This document shows, one piece after another, positions 51,001 to 51,229 of a stretch of 51,229 nt of DNA. Under the pieces are notes generated by a model. The model worked only from the letters and a program-made list of their open reading frames with translations. It did not search any database and was not told where the DNA came from. The position numbers were made by a program, and so were the translations under genes. Position 1 is the stretch's first letter; each line of letters opens with the position of its first letter. This stretch comes from Candidatus Rokuibacteriota bacterium (GTDB lineage: Bacteria > Methylomirabilota > Methylomirabilia > Rokubacteriales > CSP1-6), in contig JAUSJX010000004.1 in NCBI GenBank assembly GCA_030647435.1, forward strand, positions 1-51,229, given 5' to 3'.

Positions 51001-51081
51001 CCCTCACCCCGACCCTCTCCCTCTCCGAGGGAGAGGGAGCCGTTTCGATCCCCTCGCCCCCGGAGAGGGACAGGGTGAGGG
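51001..51081. repeat. GC-rich nested palindromic repeat
   Basis: The outer arms CCCTCACCC at 51001-51009 and GGGTGAGGG at 51073-51081 are perfect inverted repeats; extended similarity reaches about 19 bp with two mismatches. Inside, ccctctccctc (51013-51023) and gagggagaggg (51027-51037) form an 11-bp hairpin with a 3-nt loop. This family of intergenic repeats is frequent in high-GC bacteria, and here it sits 28 nt after the ThDP-enzyme gene, where it could end transcription. Confidence 0.6.
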
Positions 51082-51229
51082 GGCGCAGAGGACGCGGAAC
51101 ACGCGTTCGTGAATAGCGGTCGTATGCCGCTCCGCGGCCGGAGATCGGAAAGTAACATTGTGCGAGGACGGGGGATCGGTTAGGGTGCCCGCGGATGTGT
51201 CGGGTCGAGAAGGCCGACCGTTCAATGGT
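51082..51229. other. Terminal non-coding stretch
   Basis: No credible gene, RNA or repeat was recognised in the last 148 bases; frames on the minus strand here lack family features. The next gene probably begins outside the window. Confidence 0.35.

Noticed and set aside
1-51229. CRISPR arrays or a prophage
   Set aside because: No regularly spaced repeats, cas genes, integrase, terminase, portal or capsid genes are present; the sheath gene stands alone.

Overview
This is a GC-rich, gene-dense bacterial chromosome segment. It has no rRNA or tRNA gene that I can recognise and no CRISPR array. The gene mix suggests a metabolically versatile soil or sediment bacterium: several luciferase-like (LLM) flavin/F420 oxidoreductases, a PPOX F420-type protein, a TRAP transporter, a CaiB-type CoA transferase, paired acyl-CoA dehydrogenases, many small-molecule catabolic enzymes and a two-subunit DNA topoisomerase VI. 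The combination is what I would expect from Candidatus Rokubacteria/Methylomirabilota, but that is an inference and no marker gene here proves it.

Region by region: (1) 1-1.9 kb is a group II intron with its reverse transcriptase, followed by what looks like the 3' scrap of an ABC substrate-binding protein gene. (2) 1.9-8.3 kb holds small genes of mixed role: a PPOX/F420 protein, an RRM RNA-binding protein, a methyltransferase, a solitary contractile-tail sheath gene with a coupled membrane protein, two lipoproteins, an SRAP protein with an internal deletion, an orphan HicA, a BNR-repeat protein and a VOC protein. (3) 8.4-28.8 kb is catabolic and transport territory. It contains a TRAP DctP-Q-M operon, an MFS carrier, a CoA transferase facing an enolase-superfamily/LLM/aminotransferase operon, an SDR with two acyl-CoA dehydrogenases, an SMP-30 lactonase, another MFS carrier, an LLM oxidoreductase, an SDR/hydratase/amidohydrolase operon, and an alpha/beta hydrolase coupled to an M20 peptidase. 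(4) 29-32 kb is one large class III cyclase-ATPase-TPR regulator split by a 2-nt frameshift. (5) 32.6-36.6 kb carries an LLM oxidoreductase, a HEAT-like protein next to a HExxH protein, and an MFS carrier. (6) 36.6-40.5 kb is a nucleotidyltransferase with a coupled small protein, then topoisomerase VI B and A. (7) 40.4-43.5 kb has a PPi-type phosphofructokinase, an RHH protein with a tiny coupled gene, and a FAD amine/amino-acid oxidase. (8) 43.7-48.2 kb has two radical SAM enzymes followed by a 14-TM DHA2 exporter. (9) 48.3-51.2 kb has a PilZ-REC protein, a benzoylformate-decarboxylase-like ThDP enzyme and a palindromic repeat.

Most operons are short (2-4 genes) with 4-nt or near-zero overlaps. 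The observations I rate highest are bacterial topoisomerase VI behind a coupled nucleotidyltransferase pair, the radical SAM/radical SAM/exporter cassette, the SRAP protein that lacks its catalytic-Glu segment, the solo sheath operon, and a previously hidden 56-codon gene coupled to an RHH regulator. Enzymes with altered key residues also recur: an amidohydrolase without its His ligands, an SDR without Tyr/Lys, and a hydrolase with a Cys nucleophile.
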